DNA of 64,000 nt from Alkaliphilus pronyensis (GTDB lineage Bacteria > Bacillota > Clostridia > Peptostreptococcales > Natronincolaceae): the NCBI RefSeq assembly GCF_009017275.1, contig NZ_WBZC01000001.1, forward strand, positions 26,598 through 90,597. The letters run 5' to 3'. Shown here one piece after another: positions 61,611-64,000 of the stretch. The notes under the pieces were generated by a model. It did not search any database. It was not told where the DNA came from and saw only the letters and a program-made list of their open reading frames with translations. Made by a program: the position numbers and the translations under genes. Each line of letters opens with the position of its first letter. The stretch's first letter is position 1.

Positions 61611-63945
61611 TTTCTTTTTGCCAAAACTCAGTTAGCAGGCTGCTTATTTTTTTGTCATTTATTATTCGGTGCTCCTTCCAACTGCTTGGGAACAGCCTTT
61701 TATAGCTACTGGTTACATATCTGTCGTCAATTAAGAGTACTACGCCAGCATCCTTCTCGGTTCTAATAACTCTTCCAGCTGCCTGTAATATTTTATTCAT
61801 TCCTGGATACTTAAACCCATATTCATAGCCACTATTGTATTTTTCTTCATAATAATCCCTAATTAGGTTAGTTTCCATGCATATTTGAGGCAAACCAACA
61901 CCAATTATTATGGAGCCCAATAATCTATCCCCTATTAGGTCTATACCTTCAGAGAAAATTCCCCCTAGAACACAAAACCCCATGTATGGTTTATTATCCT
62001 GTAGCTGAAACTTCTGTAGGAATTCATCCCTCTCCTCCTCTGTCATATAGGGGGCTTGTATTAATATATTGTAGTGTGGATAATTTTCTCTAAAGATTGA
62101 AGCTACAGAATCCATATAGCTATAGGAGGGAAAAAATACTAAGTAGTTTCCTTTTTTAGCCTCCACTACTTTTTTTATGTATTGACTAATTACATTATAG
62201 CTATTTTTTCTATCAACATATCTAGTAGATACATTCCCAGCTATTAATAGACATAATTTCTCTCTATTGAAGGGTGAATCAAGCAATAGGCAGTAATCAT
62301 CTTTATCACCACCTAGGACATTTCTAAAATAGTTAATTGGTGTTAGTGTAGCCGAGAAAAAAACTGCAGTTTTCCCTCGTTTAAGTGCCCCCTTCAATAG
62401 CGTAGATGGGTCTAGGCAAAAAATTTTAAGCTTTGTTTCCTTTCCCTGGGCTTCAAGGTATGTAATATAGTTTTCATCATAAAACTCAGATATTTTTATA
62501 AAGGCAATAATATCAAAGTATAATTGTAAAAACTCTTCACTAATTTCTTCCTCTTGATTTTCAGAGAAAAAATAATCACATTCTTCTGCAAAGCCCTTTA
62601 ATAAAGAATATATACCTGATGGTTCCTCCTTTTGTATATAAAATCCATCTTCATTACATAGCTTGCTCATATTCAATAAATAGCTGTTTATTTTTTGAAG
62701 AGATTTAGCAATATCATTACTGATTTTCTTTATATACTTTTTTTCTTGAAGAATTCTACTTTTAAATATTTCTGCTGAAAACATCATTCTAGCACGTTCA
62801 ACTAAATTATGGGCTTCATCAATCAAAAATGTATAATCTCCTCCATACTCAAGAAAAAATCTCTTTAAGTAAACCCTTGGATCAAATACATAGTTATAAT
62901 CACAAATTACACAGTCTGACCATAAGGTTAATTCTAATGAAAACTCAAATGGACATAAAGTATACTTAATTGCCAATGCTTCTATTGTATTTCTGTCAAA
63001 TTTTTCTTCCTCAATAATCTCCTTTAGGGCTGCCTTTAATCTATTATAGTAGCCCTTTGCATACTGACATTCATCTGGACTACAGCTTTTTGATTTTTCA
63101 AAGCATATTTTATCCTTTGCAGTTATTGTAACAGCTTTCAAATGTAGACCCTGTGTCCTTAATTTGTCTATAGCTTCTTCTGCAACCTGCCTTGTTATGG
63201 TTTTTGCTGTAAGATAAAAGATTTTAGAGGTTTTACCTTCTCCCATTGCTTTGACTGCTGGAAATATAGTTGATATAGTTTTACCAATTCCAGTTGGTGC
63301 TTGTATAAATAATTTCTTTTCTTCCTTTATTGTTTGATAGACCGAAACCGCAAGCTTTCTTTGCCCCTTACGATAATTCGCAAATGGAAATTTCAATGTT
63401 TTTGCTGAGTAATTTCGCTTTTCCTCCCAATTTTTAAGTAGGTTTCCCCACACAATATACTCATCTATCAAGTAAAAAAAATACTCCTTAAGCTCACTAA
63501 ATGTGTATGTTCTTCTGAAGCTTTTAGCTTCTTTAGTCTTTATATTATAATATGTTAGCTGTAAATCTATCTCCTCAAGATTGTTTTCTGTAGCATATAT
63601 ATATCCGTAGCCTTTAACCTGCCCCCAGTGAAGATGGTTATAATCCTCTGTTATCTCTGTAATAGGTACTGAAACAGTTTTTATTTCATCTAAAACTATC
63701 AACCCATCCAGTTTTAAAACTCCATCTATTCGCCCAGTTAAATTAAACAGATATCCTCTGTATTCCAATTGATGCTTAATTGACACCTCAGATTCATCAT
63801 CATTACTATAACCTTTTTGTACCTCCTGATGCCCCCTTATTCCCTCAAGTGCAGCTCTAGGCTGAGAAAACTGTAGGTTAAGGTCTCCTCCCCTCAGTAC
63901 AAATTCCACAAGATTTCTAACAGATATGTTTATTTCCTTTATCAT
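61594..63945 (-). CDS. DinG/XPD-like helicase with N-terminal PD-(D/E)XK nuclease-like domain
   Basis: A 783-residue superfamily-2 DNA helicase. The N-terminal ~190 residues look like a Cas4/RecB-type nuclease fold, with Asp in 'TGRIDGVLKL' and 'LDEIKT'. The helicase core has Walker A 'QAPTGIGKTIS', the DEAH box 'FLIDEAHNLVERA', and an XPD-type Fe-S candidate cysteine set in 'CFEKSKSCSPDECQ' and 'LCPFEF'. Motif VI is in 'QAAGRVIRTEKDAGVVLLID'. It probably unwinds damaged or forked DNA. ATG at 63943-63945 follows AAGGA. The 55 bases beyond it hold nothing recognisable. Confidence 0.9.
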   Translation of the reverse strand: MIKEINISVRNLVEFVLRGGDLNLQFSQPRAALEGIRGHQEVQKGYSNDDESEVSIKHQLEYRGYLFNLTGRIDGVLKLDGLIVLDEIKTVSVPITEITEDYNHLHWGQVKGYGYIYATENNLEEIDLQLTYYNIKTKEAKSFRRTYTFSELKEYFFYLIDEYIVWGNLLKNWEEKRNYSAKTLKFPFANYRKGQRKLAVSVYQTIKEEKKLFIQAPTGIGKTISTIFPAVKAMGEGKTSKIFYLTAKTITRQVAEEAIDKLRTQGLHLKAVTITAKDKICFEKSKSCSPDECQYAKGYYNRLKAALKEIIEEEKFDRNTIEALAIKYTLCPFEFSLELTLWSDCVICDYNYVFDPRVYLKRFFLEYGGDYTFLIDEAHNLVERARMMFSAEIFKSRILQEKKYIKKISNDIAKSLQKINSYLLNMSKLCNEDGFYIQKEEPSGIYSLLKGFAEECDYFFSENQEEEISEEFLQLYFDIIAFIKISEFYDENYITYLEAQGKETKLKIFCLDPSTLLKGALKRGKTAVFFSATLTPINYFRNVLGGDKDDYCLLLDSPFNREKLCLLIAGNVSTRYVDRKNSYNVISQYIKKVVEAKKGNYLVFFPSYSYMDSVASIFRENYPHYNILIQAPYMTEEERDEFLQKFQLQDNKPYMGFCVLGGIFSEGIDLIGDRLLGSIIIGVGLPQICMETNLIRDYYEEKYNSGYEYGFKYPGMNKILQAAGRVIRTEKDAGVVLLIDDRYVTSSYKRLFPSSWKEHRIINDKKISSLLTEFWQKETEVNN

Positions 63946-64000
63946 AGTATTACATTCCTTACTGTTTTATTGGTTATCTTGGTTAAATGAAAAACTAAAT

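Noticed and set aside
1..64000. tRNA, rRNA, CRISPR arrays, prophage or complete insertion sequences
   Set aside because: Both strands were read for cloverleaf-like, regularly spaced-repeat and transposase/integrase signals and none was convincing.

Overview
The window reads as a chromosomal segment of an anaerobic, spore-forming, low-GC Clostridia-type bacterium. The support is a pyruvate:ferredoxin oxidoreductase, a tungsten-type aldehyde:ferredoxin oxidoreductase, superoxide reductase, sporulation-linked genes (SPOCS/LysM protein, Veg, SpoIID-type protein, Spo0E-like phosphatase, spore photoproduct lyase), an NhaC-type Na+/H+ antiporter and a UGA-encoded selenoprotein. An Alkaliphilus/Natronincola-like relative is a reasonable guess, but nothing here proves the genus. 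No rRNA, tRNA, CRISPR array, prophage or intact insertion sequence was seen.

Layout. 0-10.4 kb (minus strand): 3'-truncated ispE, SPOCS/LysM protein, an SLH surface protein, the arginine deiminase operon arcA-arcB-arcC, veg, and a SpoIID-amidase fusion. 10.5-16.1 kb: a MarR regulator divergent from a zinc-ribbon mini-protein, a tandem Usp protein, a HesB-like selenoprotein whose internal UGA hides it from ordinary ORF calling, nhaC and a triple FMN-binding membrane protein. 16.2-20.8 kb: the phosphate uptake operon pstS-pstC-pstA-pstB-phoU behind a four-repeat Pho box. 20.8-34.3 kb: two chemoreceptors, an HD protein, spore photoproduct lyase, two transporters, a glutamate-cysteine ligase overlapping a circularly permuted ATP-grasp enzyme, a lipoprotein and an ACT regulator. 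34.4-40.4 kb: aldehyde oxidoreductase with a MoaD-like carrier, a phosphoesterase, an unknown protein and an adjacent sigma-54 activator. A -24/-12 promoter and twin upstream activator sites are visible. 40.6-47.7 kb: small proteins, an FMN-binding lipoprotein, a MATE pump, dUTPase, superoxide reductase, cardiolipin synthase and a patatin. 47.9-57.6 kb: PFOR, Spo0E-like, SagB-type oxidoreductase, pyruvate carboxylase and a flavin monooxygenase-like enzyme. 57.8-64 kb: PpiC, a cysteine-desulfurase-like protein, a DsrE-like protein, a cluster of very small ORFs with strong ribosome binding sites, and a DinG-type helicase.

How the parts fit. Arginine breakdown yields ATP. PFOR and pyruvate carboxylase set the fate of pyruvate, and AOR handles aldehydes at ferredoxin potential. 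Superoxide reductase, the thiol ligase pair and the sulfur-handling genes (desulfurase, DsrE, HesB) fit redox and sulfur homeostasis. The extracytoplasmic flavoproteins fit electron transfer at the cell surface.

The observations most worth following are the selenoprotein HesB with its candidate SECIS and CsoR/CstR-like operator; the micro-ORF cluster at 60.7-61.6 kb; a dispersed palindromic repeat present in three diverged copies; the sigma-54 control region of the AOR gene; and the ligase/ATP-grasp pair.
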